The position numbers and the translations under genes are program-made. A stretch of DNA of 64,000 bases from Anaerospora hongkongensis (GTDB lineage Bacteria; Bacillota; Negativicutes; Sporomusales; DSM-15969): the NCBI RefSeq assembly GCF_004339805.1, contig NZ_SLUI01000009.1, positions 1-64,000 on the forward strand, read 5' to 3'. How positions within the stretch are numbered: the stretch's first letter is position 1; each line of letters opens with the position of its first letter. Positions 26,292-35,307 of this stretch are shown here, piece after piece. Under the pieces are notes generated by a model. That model saw only the letters and a list, made by a program, of their open reading frames with translations. It was not told the DNA's origin and searched no databases.

Positions 26292-28265
26292 GTGTCCAAA
26301 TGGGAGCAGTTTTACAAAAATATACAGCAGGATATGAAGTTATTCTTATTTGTACTTGCTACTATTTGTTTATTTCGGGGTAGCTTTATTGCGTTTTTAC
26401 ATAATTATTTAGGAGTAGATACTACCGGTAAAGATGTTGGTTTAGCTTTATATTATGGGACGAGATTAAGTCTGAAAAGTGCCGGTATAATAGCACTATT
26501 GTCATTCGTATTCTGCACCTTATTAAACATTTTTGTCAGATCGCCAAAAGTGCAAAATTCGAGATTTATTTTAGGATGTATTTACTTATCGGTTCTTAGC
26601 ATACTTTTTCAAATAAGAATCCCTTACTATGAACAATTTCATATGGCTTTTAGTATTTTTATTTTTAATGCTTTTCGTGATGATGCAGTTGCATTATTTT
26701 ATACTTTATGGCAACAATATCACCTTGCGATCCGTCTAGTAGTGGCCTTTCTAACTGCCTTTTTATTGTGCATGCTTCTTAAAAAGACTTTGGCAACAAG
26801 TACTTATACGTTGCCGCAGTTTTCGAAGAGCTATCATAAGAATATCTTTAGGACGAGCTTGGTAACCGGTATTTGTTTGTTTATGGTATTTATTCGTTTT
26901 GGTGGCAGTTTAACATATGGAAGCGGTATAAGCTGGGAAAGCGCGTCAAAGAGCAAAGATGAGTTTTTAAATGAGGCAATTTTGGATGACGTGCAAGCTT
27001 TATATAGGGCGTATAGTATTAATGCTAAGTTAAAAAGCGGTAAAGATTTAAATATCTCCAAAGAGCAAATTATCCAGTATGGAAATTACTTAGCAGGTCA
27101 CTCAGTAGAAACTTCTAATATTGAAGAATTTTTAAAAAAAGAAGCTCAAGGAGCCCTGATAAATAAGCCGCAGCATATCTTTCTTATTGTCGGTGAAAGT
27201 TATGCACAGTGGTCATTGTTACCTCAATACAAAGATCTGAATCTTGCAAACGGCATGAAACATATTATTGCTCAGGATAATTCAGCGTATGTTCAGACCT
27301 TTTTACCTGCTAGTTCATCTACAATGCCTGCAGTGAGTTCCATTGTTACGGGATTCCCTGAAATCAATTTATCTCCTAATTACCAGGCTGAATCTTACAA
27401 GGTACCTTACGCAACATCTATAGCGGCCCAAATGAAAAAATTGGGTTATAAGACGTTTTTCTGGTATGGCGGCTTTAGCTCGTGGCAGCGCCTGGAGGAT
27501 TTTACACTAGCGCAAGGTTTTGACAAGTTTTATGGTTGCAGTGATTTACCCAATCAGGCAGGGAATGCGTGGGGAAGTGAAGATAAATACTTTCTGAAGG
27601 CTATTCCGGAAGTATTTGAAGACAATCAACCATCTTTTCATGTGATACTTACCACATCTAATCATCCTCCTTATACGATAAATCTGAAAGGTGAAGCATT
27701 TGATCCCTCCATTGTTAGTAGCGGTCTGCCTGATAATTTAAAGATGGATGAAGAATGGATTACAAAACTTGGACATTTCTGGTATGCAGATAAAGTCCTG
27801 ACTGAATTTATCCAAATGATGTATAATAAATATCCAGACAGTTTATTTGTTATTACCGGAGACCATGGAGACAGGGTTAATCTGGAGACCAATCCTGCTT
27901 TATATGAGAGATATGCCGTTCCATTAGTTTTTTATGGACAGGGAGTAACAAAAGAAATGCTGCCTAAAAAAACAGCAGGCAGCCATATTGATATTGGGGC
28001 AACTTTAATTGAATTAATTGCACCTAAGGGTTTTGAGTATTACTCTGTAGGAGAGAGTTTAACAACAGGTAAGACATTGGGAACAAATGACCAGTTATGG
28101 ATCACGCCGGATTATATTGGGAGAATAGAAAGTGGCACTGCTGAAGCTTTGAGTTGGGCACAGCCCAATGGCGTGCCGCTGAGCGCAGAGGTAATAAGAC
28201 AAGAAGCAGATGCTAAACGTGGATTATCATGGTGGAGAATTGCTCATGGAAAAATTATAGATTAA
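26292..28265 (+). CDS. LTA synthase / MdoB-type sulfatase-fold phosphotransferase
   Basis: The 657-residue membrane enzyme has five N-terminal membrane segments (to about residue 210) and a large extracytoplasmic alkaline-phosphatase-fold domain. Motifs in the domain are FLIVGESYAQW near residue 300 (first metal ligand Glu), SSSTMPAVSSIVTG near 340 with the likely Thr/Ser nucleophile, FWYGGFSSW near 395, and ITGDHGDR near 522. It probably moves phosphoglycerol or phosphoethanolamine onto a surface glycan. The start is taken as GTG 26292, which follows CGGGGTG; TTG 26250 lacks a site. In a diderm without teichoic acid, LPS or periplasmic glucan decoration is the more likely job. Confidence 0.8.
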   Translation: MSKWEQFYKNIQQDMKLFLFVLATICLFRGSFIAFLHNYLGVDTTGKDVGLALYYGTRLSLKSAGIIALLSFVFCTLLNIFVRSPKVQNSRFILGCIYLSVLSILFQIRIPYYEQFHMAFSIFIFNAFRDDAVALFYTLWQQYHLAIRLVVAFLTAFLLCMLLKKTLATSTYTLPQFSKSYHKNIFRTSLVTGICLFMVFIRFGGSLTYGSGISWESASKSKDEFLNEAILDDVQALYRAYSINAKLKSGKDLNISKEQIIQYGNYLAGHSVETSNIEEFLKKEAQGALINKPQHIFLIVGESYAQWSLLPQYKDLNLANGMKHIIAQDNSAYVQTFLPASSSTMPAVSSIVTGFPEINLSPNYQAESYKVPYATSIAAQMKKLGYKTFFWYGGFSSWQRLEDFTLAQGFDKFYGCSDLPNQAGNAWGSEDKYFLKAIPEVFEDNQPSFHVILTTSNHPPYTINLKGEAFDPSIVSSGLPDNLKMDEEWITKLGHFWYADKVLTEFIQMMYNKYPDSLFVITGDHGDRVNLETNPALYERYAVPLVFYGQGVTKEMLPKKTAGSHIDIGATLIELIAPKGFEYYSVGESLTTGKTLGTNDQLWITPDYIGRIESGTAEALSWAQPNGVPLSAEVIRQEADAKRGLSWWRIAHGKIID

Positions 28266-28379
28266 GTGTGCGCTTATTTTAGCTTTTAGCCTTCTCTTGC
28301 CATTATCAGTGGTATGAGGTAAACTGACAGGTGTGTAAAAATTATAGATATGAATATAGCTTTATCTAAAAAATATGGG

Positions 28380-29288
28380 ATGGTGATTATTATTAAGATA
28401 TATGATTGCTTTACATTTTTTAATGAATTTGAACTGCTAGAGTTACGATTAAATTTGTTAAATAATGTTGTGGATTATTTTGTCTTAGTCGAGTCAAATA
28501 AGACTTTTAAAAATGAGAATAAAGAATATTATTTCGAAAAAAATCAAGATAAATTTAAAGATTATCTCGACAAAATAATTCATATAAAAGTTAATGATAT
28601 GCCTGATTATGATCCAGATGATGAATGGAGGCTGGAGGTATATCAGCGTAATTGCATAATGAGAGGATTAAATAATACTTCTCCTGATGATATAGTGCTA
28701 ATATCCGATGTTGATGAAATACCAAAGCCTAATATATTGGAATTATTAAATAAGAATAAAAGCGATATAATATTTGCTAGTCGTAATAGGGTGCAACACA
28801 ATATTGTTCAAGTAATAAAATTCCTACCAGACAGTTTGTTTAAAAGTCATGGAATAAAGTTATTAGATAGAACTCCTCTTGCTTTAGAGCAAGATTTGTT
28901 TTATTATTTTGTAAATTGTCGTTCTAAAGGTAAATGGAGTGGGACTGTTATTACCAAGGCTAAGAATCTCTCCACTCCGCAGCAATTACGACATAGAAGA
29001 AGTAAATTTCCCCGCATTAAAAATAGTGGCTGGCATTTCTCTTATCTAGGGGGTGTCAATAAGATAGTACTTAAACTAAATTCAATAATAACAGAAACAA
29101 ATGTAGATGCTTATTCGGGAGAATATATAAATAATTGCATAGCTAATGGATTAGATATTTACGGACGCGAAGGAAGCGAATTCGAGTATGAATTTATAGA
29201 CATAGATGAGGTTGAACCTGCTCAGATGCAAGATTTAGTACAGAAATATTCGTATCTATATTTTGACTATCAAAAAAGAGAGGATTAA
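28380..29288 (+). CDS. Glycosyltransferase family 17-like
   Basis: The 302-residue product has the GT17 opening IKIYDCFTFFNEFELLELRLNLL, then VDYFVLVESNKTFKN and LISDVDEIPKP (the DxD equivalent) near 115. The family includes beta-1,4-N-acetylglucosaminyltransferases and many bacterial LPS enzymes. No good ribosome-binding site precedes either possible start (28350 or 28380); 28380 matches the usual family N terminus. It is AT-rich. The stop codon lies inside the loop of its terminator. Confidence 0.8.
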   Translation: MVIIIKIYDCFTFFNEFELLELRLNLLNNVVDYFVLVESNKTFKNENKEYYFEKNQDKFKDYLDKIIHIKVNDMPDYDPDDEWRLEVYQRNCIMRGLNNTSPDDIVLISDVDEIPKPNILELLNKNKSDIIFASRNRVQHNIVQVIKFLPDSLFKSHGIKLLDRTPLALEQDLFYYFVNCRSKGKWSGTVITKAKNLSTPQQLRHRRSKFPRIKNSGWHFSYLGGVNKIVLKLNSIITETNVDAYSGEYINNCIANGLDIYGREGSEFEYEFIDIDEVEPAQMQDLVQKYSYLYFDYQKRED

Positions 29289-29299
29289 TCCTCTCTTTT
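29274..29299 (+). terminator. Terminator overlapping the stop codon
   Basis: AAAAGAGAGGATT and AATCCTCTCTTTT form a perfect self-complementary hairpin that includes the TAA stop of the GT17 gene. Confidence 0.75.
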
Positions 29300-29375
29300 G
29301 AATACTTAAGAAAAACCCCTATTTATGGATGAAAATCTTCTTGTTCAAAAAAATCTTTTGAATTAATTAGTAGAT

Positions 29376-29852
29376 CTAGTCTATATTGTTACGAATTTGT
29401 GTATCTGACCAATTCCACCATTTTATATTATTTAATTTTTTTATTTTTTCATCGTTAAATCGATATTTAATAACTTTAGCTGGAACTCCCACTGCTATTG
29501 CATAATCTGGTATGTCTTTATTAATAACGGCACCTGCACCTATTACTGCACCATTTCCGATTTTGACACCAGGAAGTATAGTAACATCTCGGCCTATCCA
29601 TACATCGTGCCCGATCTTTAGCTTTTTTATAATTTCAAGTTCTGTTCTATCTTCTTCTAGCATGCCAAATTGTTTTAAATATATGATTGGATGAGTGGTA
29701 ATGCATTTTAGTGGGTGGTTACTTCTAGCGAGGCTAACATTTTCTGCAATGGAACAAAATGCACCAATACTTTCAATGTTTTCTGCATTCTCGCAATATC
29801 CTTCGAATCCATAAGTGTACTTTTCAACAGGTACATTGCAATAACGGTGCAT
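29376..29852 (-). CDS. Hexapeptide-repeat acetyltransferase (CatB-like), probably 5'-damaged
   Basis: The 158-residue open frame has left-handed beta-helix features: FCSIAENVSLARSNHP, IGHDVWIGRDVTILPGVKIGNGAVIGAGAVI and VGVPAKVIKYRF. Such enzymes acetylate sugars from acetyl-CoA. The frame opens abruptly at MHRYCNVPVEKYTYG, without the usual 20-25 N-terminal residues. Those residues appear in another frame upstream (29853-29920), reading PKYLRKVSRRKYGAKNN then LARYL, headed by ATA where an ATG is expected after an AAAGGAAA site. One missing base near 29853 would rejoin the frames. It may be a pseudogene, or translation may start at the internal ATG, which lacks a ribosome-binding site. Confidence 0.7.
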   Translation of the reverse strand: MHRYCNVPVEKYTYGFEGYCENAENIESIGAFCSIAENVSLARSNHPLKCITTHPIIYLKQFGMLEEDRTELEIIKKLKIGHDVWIGRDVTILPGVKIGNGAVIGAGAVINKDIPDYAIAVGVPAKVIKYRFNDEKIKKLNNIKWWNWSDTQIRNNID

Positions 29853-29920
29853 AAATATCTTGCAAGGTTATTCTTTGCTCCGTATTTTCTTCTTGATACC
29901 TTTCGTAAATACTTGGGTAT
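29853..29920 (-). pseudogene. Frame-shifted 5' remnant of the acetyltransferase gene
   Basis: Read leftward from 29920, the codons ATA CCC AAG TAT TTA encode IPKYL, followed by basic residues and NNLARYL, which joins MHRYCNVP of the downstream frame after a one-base shift. AAAGGAAA at 29928-29935 (minus strand) is a good ribosome-binding site for an ancestral ATG at 29918-29920. Both the start codon and the frame seem lost. This is inferred from sequence logic and remembered family N termini, not from an alignment. Confidence 0.5.
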
Positions 29921-30078
29921 TTTGCGATTTCCTTTCGTTAGAAATAGTATCTTACAAATAATTTAAATAAATTCTATAGTGCAAAAAAATATCCTGCTAG
30001 TTATATATAATGTAAATTAAAGGCACAAAAGTTGTATTTGCGATTTTACTAAGACGAAGAATAAAAGAGGAGTCAACT

Positions 30079-31044
30079 ATGAATAATAACTTTGTATCTA
30101 TAATTATTCCGGCATATAATGTAGGACAATTCATTAGTGAAACTCTTGAATCTATTCAAAGGCAGACCTTTGATAATTGGGAAGCAATTATTGTTGACGA
30201 TGGTTCTACTGATAATACGATAGAGGTTGTTAAGAATTTTACTCAGAATGACAAGCGGTTTCGATTGATCTGTCAACCCAACGGGGGTGTTTCAAACGCC
30301 AGAAATACCGGTTTGCTTGCTGCGTCAGGAACATACCTGTCTTTTCTTGATGGTGATGATATGTGGAAGCCTACCTTTTTAGCAGAATTGCTTAGTACAT
30401 TTCAAGATAATAATATTAACATGGCCTATTGCGGTTATACACATCTCTATGCTAGTGGATTCAGGCGAAAGTTTAGTTATCCATATGTAAATGGTAATAT
30501 TCTACTTCCTGTTATTCAAGGCGAAACGCAAGTTCATATTGGAGCGATTCTGGTAAAAAAAGAAGTTATCGATAAAATTGGATTGCTTTTTACTGATGGT
30601 TGCTCTGTTGGAGAGGATCAAGAATTTCTCTGGAAGCTAGTTTCAGTAGTGCTAGTTCAGAATGTATCCAAAGAATTAATGATTTATCGTATTCGAACCG
30701 GATCAGCTATAACTGCGAAATGGAATTGGCAAAAGCATATTCAGGCTTTTTATGGTTTTGAGAGAGCTATGCGCTATATTTTATCTCAGCCCAGTAATGA
30801 CTGTGATAAAGAATACTTAAGCAAGGTGTTACATAGACGAGTTGCTTATAAGTTATTTAAGATTGTATGGCGAATGATTAAGAACGGATATGTTGTGGAG
30901 GCTATGCATCTAATGGACAATAGAGAATATAGTATCTATCTTAATTCATTAGATCCAACTCATTTGAGATTGATGGACAAGCTTAAATATCAAATCACAT
31001 TTACTAGAAGTAAAAGATGGTGGAAACTAGCCCAATTATTATAG
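30079..31044 (+). CDS. Glycosyltransferase family 2
   Basis: The 321-residue GT-A enzyme has VSIIIPAYNVGQFISETL at the N terminus, VDDGSTDNT near 39, NGGVSNARNTGL near 70, and LDGDDMW (DxD) near 92. The C-terminal part is helical and basic, without membrane segments. It adds a sugar to a surface glycan; acceptor and donor are unknown. The ribosome-binding site is AAGAGGAG. It follows the damaged acetyltransferase in divergent orientation. Confidence 0.88.
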   Translation: MNNNFVSIIIPAYNVGQFISETLESIQRQTFDNWEAIIVDDGSTDNTIEVVKNFTQNDKRFRLICQPNGGVSNARNTGLLAASGTYLSFLDGDDMWKPTFLAELLSTFQDNNINMAYCGYTHLYASGFRRKFSYPYVNGNILLPVIQGETQVHIGAILVKKEVIDKIGLLFTDGCSVGEDQEFLWKLVSVVLVQNVSKELMIYRIRTGSAITAKWNWQKHIQAFYGFERAMRYILSQPSNDCDKEYLSKVLHRRVAYKLFKIVWRMIKNGYVVEAMHLMDNREYSIYLNSLDPTHLRLMDKLKYQITFTRSKRWWKLAQLL

Positions 31045-31096
31045 TTCATTCAAACTTTGTCTGAAATATATAAATGTAGTGTGGGGGTGGGAAAAA

Positions 31097-32020
31097 ATGC
31101 ATAAGGTTGCAATTGTAATATTAAATTATTTAAATTATAAAGATACCATTGAATGTGTTGAAAGCATTATCATTGATAAATATCAAAATAAAGAAATTGT
31201 TATCGTAGATAATGGATCCCCTAATGAGTCTCGGGTGAAGCTTCAAGAAAGATTTCATACTAATAATGGAATTCACCTACTAATACATGATAAGAATGAT
31301 GGATTTGCCAGAGGAAATAATATTGGTATCCGATATGCTACCGATGTTCTAAAATGTGAATTTGTATTAGTTGTTAATAATGACACTATTTTCAAAGATC
31401 CAGAGATGATAACTAGTCTGATGGCGGCTTATAAACCAGGTATTGGCGTTTTAGGGCCAAGAATCGTTGGTTCAGATGGAAAAGAACAAAATCCGCTAAG
31501 AGAATTTGAAACAGCAAAGAGCAAATTGCGACAAAATTTATATTATAGAAGAAAGATTGCCAACCTAAAACTAAATTCAAAGTTAAATTTTAGTTTTAAA
31601 CAAAGTAAGTGGTATCAAGGTCTAAAAGAAATAAATTTCCTTAAAAAGAAGAAAAAAGAAAGACAAGAAATTTTACGCAGAAGTTTGGTTTCTTCAAGCA
31701 AAACTTCTAAAAGTTTGGTATTGCATGGAGCATGCTTCCTTTTAACCTCAGACTATTTTAAATATTATCCATTCCTCTTTCCTTGTACTTTTTTATACTA
31801 TGAAGAAGATATTCTTACTATGTTGACTCGTAAAGTCGATCTGTTAAAGAGCTTTATTAATACCACCTATATTTATCATAAGGAACAGCAAAGCAGTAAT
31901 ATAAGCTTTGCTAAAGATAAGAGTGGAAAGACGAAGCATCATATTGCCAGTATAGAGAAAGCTAAAGAAATATATCCACTAGACTATGAAACAATAAAAA
32001 AGATGTATTTTAGACTATAG
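31097..32020 (+). CDS. Glycosyltransferase family 2
   Basis: The 307-residue product has VAIVILNYLNYKDTIECVE, IVIVDNGSPNES near 35, DGFARGNNIG near 70, and LVVNNDTIF near 95. A long basic insert near 140-200 (many Lys and Arg, KKKKKERQE) is unusual and may bind the membrane or the acceptor glycan. A conserved LHGACFLLT segment and YYEEDILTML follow. The start ATG follows GGGGGTGGG. It shares a bidirectional terminator with the convergent operon. Confidence 0.85.
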   Translation: MHKVAIVILNYLNYKDTIECVESIIIDKYQNKEIVIVDNGSPNESRVKLQERFHTNNGIHLLIHDKNDGFARGNNIGIRYATDVLKCEFVLVVNNDTIFKDPEMITSLMAAYKPGIGVLGPRIVGSDGKEQNPLREFETAKSKLRQNLYYRRKIANLKLNSKLNFSFKQSKWYQGLKEINFLKKKKKERQEILRRSLVSSSKTSKSLVLHGACFLLTSDYFKYYPFLFPCTFLYYEEDILTMLTRKVDLLKSFINTTYIYHKEQQSSNISFAKDKSGKTKHHIASIEKAKEIYPLDYETIKKMYFRL

Positions 32021-32042
32021 TCTAAAATACATCTTTTTTATT
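31993..32042. terminator. Bidirectional terminator between convergent genes
   Basis: A near-perfect 50-base palindrome, AATAAAAAAGATGTATTTTAGAC and its complement, has T runs on both strands. It ends the GT2 gene on the left and the GT4 operon on the right. Confidence 0.93.
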
Positions 32043-32043
32043 A

Positions 32044-33132
32044 CTAAATATTATCTAATGCTTCAGAGTAGACAGCGAGAGTACTGAGAGTCATCTTTTT
32101 AATGGTAAAACTCTCGACTCTGTTCAATCCATTAGCTCTAAACTGATTTGCAAGGTCAGGGTCTGATAAAATTGTTATAACGGCTTCAGCCATTTTTGAT
32201 GGATCTTCAGGAGGGATAAGCAATCCAGTCTCTCCATCAGTAATAATTTCTGTTGTTCCGCCAGTGTTAGTTGCTACAACAGGGATTCCTGCAGCAAGAG
32301 CTTCGACTGTTACCAGGCCAAATGGTTCCTCCAGGGAGGCTAAGACAAATACATCTAAATCTTTCATTATCTCAGGTACGTTATCGCACATACCCAGAAA
32401 GATTACGGTGTTATTTATGCGTTTTAATTTTTCAATATAGTCCTTATCATCACAGGCACCGGCAACTACAAAAACAGTATCAGGAACCTTGGAAGATATA
32501 TCTGAAATACTGCGAAAAAAGGTATCTTGTCCTTTAATAGGAGTAATACGTCCAATCATGCCAATGATCTTCGTTGTTTCTGAGACTGCTAGTTTTTTTC
32601 TCAGCACTCCCGGCTTTGCGGTCTTGAATCTTTCTATATCTATTCCATTATAAATAGTAGTTATTTTTTCAGATGGAAAACTGGTAAGCGATTTTCTCAC
32701 TGCCTGAGAGACAGCTATTACTTTATCTACTTTTTGATAGGCCCAGCGATGGAACATGCTGTTTTTTAAAGGGCATTGTATATGCCTGGTGATTACTATT
32801 CGGATTTTTGGGTAGAAGAACTTAGTCCAAACTGCTAGCCAATAATCTCTTCCTGTATGTGCGTGAATAATTTCTATCGAATGTGCTTCGCAATATTTAG
32901 CCAATTCACGGGCACTCTTAAGGTCGATAGCTCCGCTAAATGGTTGATTGATAACAGGAATATGAGCTTCTCGGGCATTCTTGTCTATGAAAGTTCCTGG
33001 ACGGCATGCCAAAGTTACATTAATCCCCAGTTTCATTAGTTCATTGCAGAGCAATACTACATGAACTTCGCCGCCAGCCCAAATCTTCATAGAGCTTATT
33101 TGCATTATTTTTGTCGGCATACTTTGCTTCAT
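32044..33132 (-). CDS. Glycosyltransferase family 4
   Basis: The 362-residue GT-B enzyme has MQISSMKIWAGGEVHVVLL near the N terminus, IIHAHTGRDYW near 90, and VIAVSQAVRKSL near 138. The donor domain follows with IGMIGRITPIKGQDTF near 190, FVLASLEEPFGLVTVEALAAGIPVVATNTGG (the EPFGLVTVE form of the E-x7-E motif) near 270, and NGLNRVESFTIKKM. The start ATG 33132 lies after GGGGGGC; GTG 33144 is also possible. It lies in a leftward operon with a GT9 and a WaaP-like kinase, so it probably extends the LPS core. Confidence 0.88.
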   Translation of the reverse strand: MKQSMPTKIMQISSMKIWAGGEVHVVLLCNELMKLGINVTLACRPGTFIDKNAREAHIPVINQPFSGAIDLKSARELAKYCEAHSIEIIHAHTGRDYWLAVWTKFFYPKIRIVITRHIQCPLKNSMFHRWAYQKVDKVIAVSQAVRKSLTSFPSEKITTIYNGIDIERFKTAKPGVLRKKLAVSETTKIIGMIGRITPIKGQDTFFRSISDISSKVPDTVFVVAGACDDKDYIEKLKRINNTVIFLGMCDNVPEIMKDLDVFVLASLEEPFGLVTVEALAAGIPVVATNTGGTTEIITDGETGLLIPPEDPSKMAEAVITILSDPDLANQFRANGLNRVESFTIKKMTLSTLAVYSEALDNI

Positions 33133-33169
33133 AATGCCCCCCACGGTAGTAAGATTGGTTACTCATTTA

Positions 33170-34186
33170 TTAGTACTTTACAGCAGTAACCTCATTCATT
33201 GCTGTCCTTGTAGCTTCTATCATTTGGTCAATGCTGATACTCTCTATAGAAAGTCCTGTTTGTGGTCTAACAGTCCATTCTGGATGCCGATAAGGACCGA
33301 CTAGTTGATAATTGGTGGGACCAACGGCCATAACCGTTCGTTTCCCTGCTGCCAAAGCGGCATGCATAAGTCCGGTATCACCGCCTACTACTACGGAAGA
33401 CAGTGATGTTAAACCAACAGATGTAACAAAGTCTGCTTGTCCTGCGGCGACAGGGAATCGGGTCGCTATAGCAGTGAGTTTTTCACGTTCTGCAGGTCCT
33501 CCACCAAAAACTACTTGTATATCCTGACTTTTCCAGTACTCTGCGAGGCTGATATAGCGTTCTAATGGCCAAATTTTACCAGCGATGCCATCTCCGGTGA
33601 AAGGCTGTATAAATACGGTTGATTTTTGAAGAGATAGGCCCCAGGTATTAAAGAGCGCTTTGGCTTTATCCAAGTTCGACTGAGGAATAACATAGTGATT
33701 TTTTACTGGAAAGGACTTTAATCCCCCCAACTCAAGCAGTTTAAGATGTTGATCGATAAGATGAACGTCTTGTAATTGTCTTACGTGACTAGTGGTATAA
33801 AACAACTGGCGTATGGGCTTTCTTGCTTTAATTAACCCCCAGCGGTGTTTAATTCCAGTCAACCACAAGAAAAGAGCCTGTTCCCCATGCCCGGCAAAAT
33901 CAGTAACTAGTTGGTAGTTATCTTTTTTGATTGTTTGGAACAGATCAATACTCATTTTGCCAAGGTCTAGTACACTTTTAGATGACAGGACATTATCCTT
34001 AATAAGGATTACTTTATCAAGACCTGGAAATCCATCCAAGACGTTGGAATATCTATCCTTAACTAAAAAGCTGATTTTGCTATTGGGAAAATTAGCCTTG
34101 AGCATGTAATAGGCGGGAAGCGTAAAGATAATATCCCCTATGGCACCACGGCGTATCATTAAAATATTTTCTATTTCATCCGGCAT
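33170..34186 (-). CDS. Heptosyltransferase-like, glycosyltransferase family 9
   Basis: The 338-residue product has IENILMIRRGAIGDIIFTLPAYYML at the N terminus, FIQPFTGDGIAGKIWPLERY near 190, and VVGGDTGLMHAALAAGKRTVMAVGPTN near 270. It is diverged from the 6131 copy and could be WaaF, WaaQ or a core-extension enzyme. The ribosome-binding site AAAGGGGG lies before the ATG. It is co-oriented with the WaaP-like kinase upstream and the GT4 downstream. Confidence 0.88.
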   Translation of the reverse strand: MPDEIENILMIRRGAIGDIIFTLPAYYMLKANFPNSKISFLVKDRYSNVLDGFPGLDKVILIKDNVLSSKSVLDLGKMSIDLFQTIKKDNYQLVTDFAGHGEQALFLWLTGIKHRWGLIKARKPIRQLFYTTSHVRQLQDVHLIDQHLKLLELGGLKSFPVKNHYVIPQSNLDKAKALFNTWGLSLQKSTVFIQPFTGDGIAGKIWPLERYISLAEYWKSQDIQVVFGGGPAEREKLTAIATRFPVAAGQADFVTSVGLTSLSSVVVGGDTGLMHAALAAGKRTVMAVGPTNYQLVGPYRHPEWTVRPQTGLSIESISIDQMIEATRTAMNEVTAVKY

Positions 34187-34314
34187 TTAGCTAGCCCCCT
34201 TTTGACTTAGCACAAAGATATAGATTTATATATATTGCTACTTCTTAAGAAAATATAGCATTGGTGGAATAGTAAAGCAAGATAAATTCTATTTAGATTG
34301 TGCAAAGTAGGACA

Positions 34315-35106
34315 TTAATTTTTAAATAAACGCGAGATAATAAATCGTAAATCAGGCTCTTTGAGAGTATTGCATCTTTTACAAAATTCCTGTATAAATA
34401 AGTTGGTTTCAAGCTCATTAGCGGCAAAAGTGGCAAATCTGCTGCTTAATCTGGATAAGTTTTTTACTAATAATAATCTTTTAGGCAAAAAGGGAAGAGA
34501 ATACATATTATCAATATCTATTAATTGAATTTGAATATCTTCTTTAGTAGATGACACTATTAGATTATCTAGTCCAGGATCTAAATGTACGAATTTATAA
34601 TTTATTAAATTACTCCATAGTAAAGCTATTTTCTTTATTATTTTCTTTCTTAATTCTAGATCGTTAATATTATCATTACTAAATAAATATGTATATAAAT
34701 CGACACCGGGAACTTCTTTTGTTACAAAAATGCTTTCACTAAAAAACATATTTTTACTTCTGGTTAGGGCTAAAACAGGTTCAGCAACGGCGAAATGTGC
34801 ATTGCTTAAGCTAATAGCCGTTTTGAAACAGCGGACAGCTTCTATAGGCCTAAATAAATTCTTAATGATCTTAGAAATGCTGCGAAAGGCATAACTCTTC
34901 ATATAATAGACCTCATTATTAAAATTAAACCTATAGACCTTAGCTTTTGTTTCTTGAACTAATTCAAATCGACTGCTTTCCGCGGAATAATGTTGATTAG
35001 TCCACTTAAAATTAATAATTTCTTGGGCAAGGCTATAAGGTAAGCTATCCTTATAGTATATTTTAATTTCGGAATTATAATTCTTCATAAGTAGTCTTGA
35101 GTTCAT
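34315..35106 (-). CDS. WaaP/InaA-type LPS core kinase-like protein
   Basis: The 263-residue product has the protein-kinase-like fold: YYMKSYA (catalytic Lys) near 75, KEVPGVDLYTYLF near 135, the catalytic loop FVHLDPGLDNLIV near 180, and a DxD-like QLIDIDNMYSL near 203. WaaP-type kinases phosphorylate inner-core heptose, using ATP in the cytoplasm. The start ATG 35106 lies 8 bases after AAAGG; the longer frame from 35157 has no site. It heads a leftward operon with two glycosyltransferases, matching an LPS core role. The exact acceptor is unknown. Confidence 0.78.
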   Translation of the reverse strand: MNSRLLMKNYNSEIKIYYKDSLPYSLAQEIINFKWTNQHYSAESSRFELVQETKAKVYRFNFNNEVYYMKSYAFRSISKIIKNLFRPIEAVRCFKTAISLSNAHFAVAEPVLALTRSKNMFFSESIFVTKEVPGVDLYTYLFSNDNINDLELRKKIIKKIALLWSNLINYKFVHLDPGLDNLIVSSTKEDIQIQLIDIDNMYSLPFLPKRLLLVKNLSRLSSRFATFAANELETNLFIQEFCKRCNTLKEPDLRFIISRLFKN

Positions 35107-35150
35107 AGAGGGTTCCTTTCGTAAAAAAATTACAGTTTTTGTATAGCGTA

Positions 35151-35180
35151 TTTCCAAATGACTTATCAGTCATTTGGAAA
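35151..35180. promoter_or_regulatory. Perfect inverted repeat in a divergent promoter region
   Basis: TTTCCAAATGACT (35151-35163) and AGTCATTTGGAAA (35168-35180) flank TATC. It lies between the leftward WaaP-like operon and the rightward manB gene, with no adjacent T run, so an operator is more likely than a terminator. Confidence 0.55.
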
Positions 35181-35206
35181 TTAAAGGTTACTTGGAGGAG
35201 ATTTAG

Positions 35207-35290
35207 GTGCGGTACAGAATAGTAATGATTATTTTGTGGATACTTTGCACAAATGTAAGTTCTTCTTTTCAATTAAATGCGATGAGATGA
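35207..35290 (+). CDS. Possible 27-residue hydrophobic leader peptide
   Basis: A GTG start lies 6 bases after a strong GGAGGAG (35194-35200) and opens a 27-codon frame, [20 protein letters not shown]..., ending at TGA 35288-35290. It has a hydrophobic core of about 10 residues after two Arg. The TGA lies 17 bases before the manB start. It could be a small membrane peptide, a translated leader or chance. The ribosome-binding site is the main support. Confidence 0.4.
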   Translation: MRYRIVMIILWILCTNVSSSFQLNAMR

Positions 35291-35307
35291 CTAAAGGAGT
35301 GGGTGCT

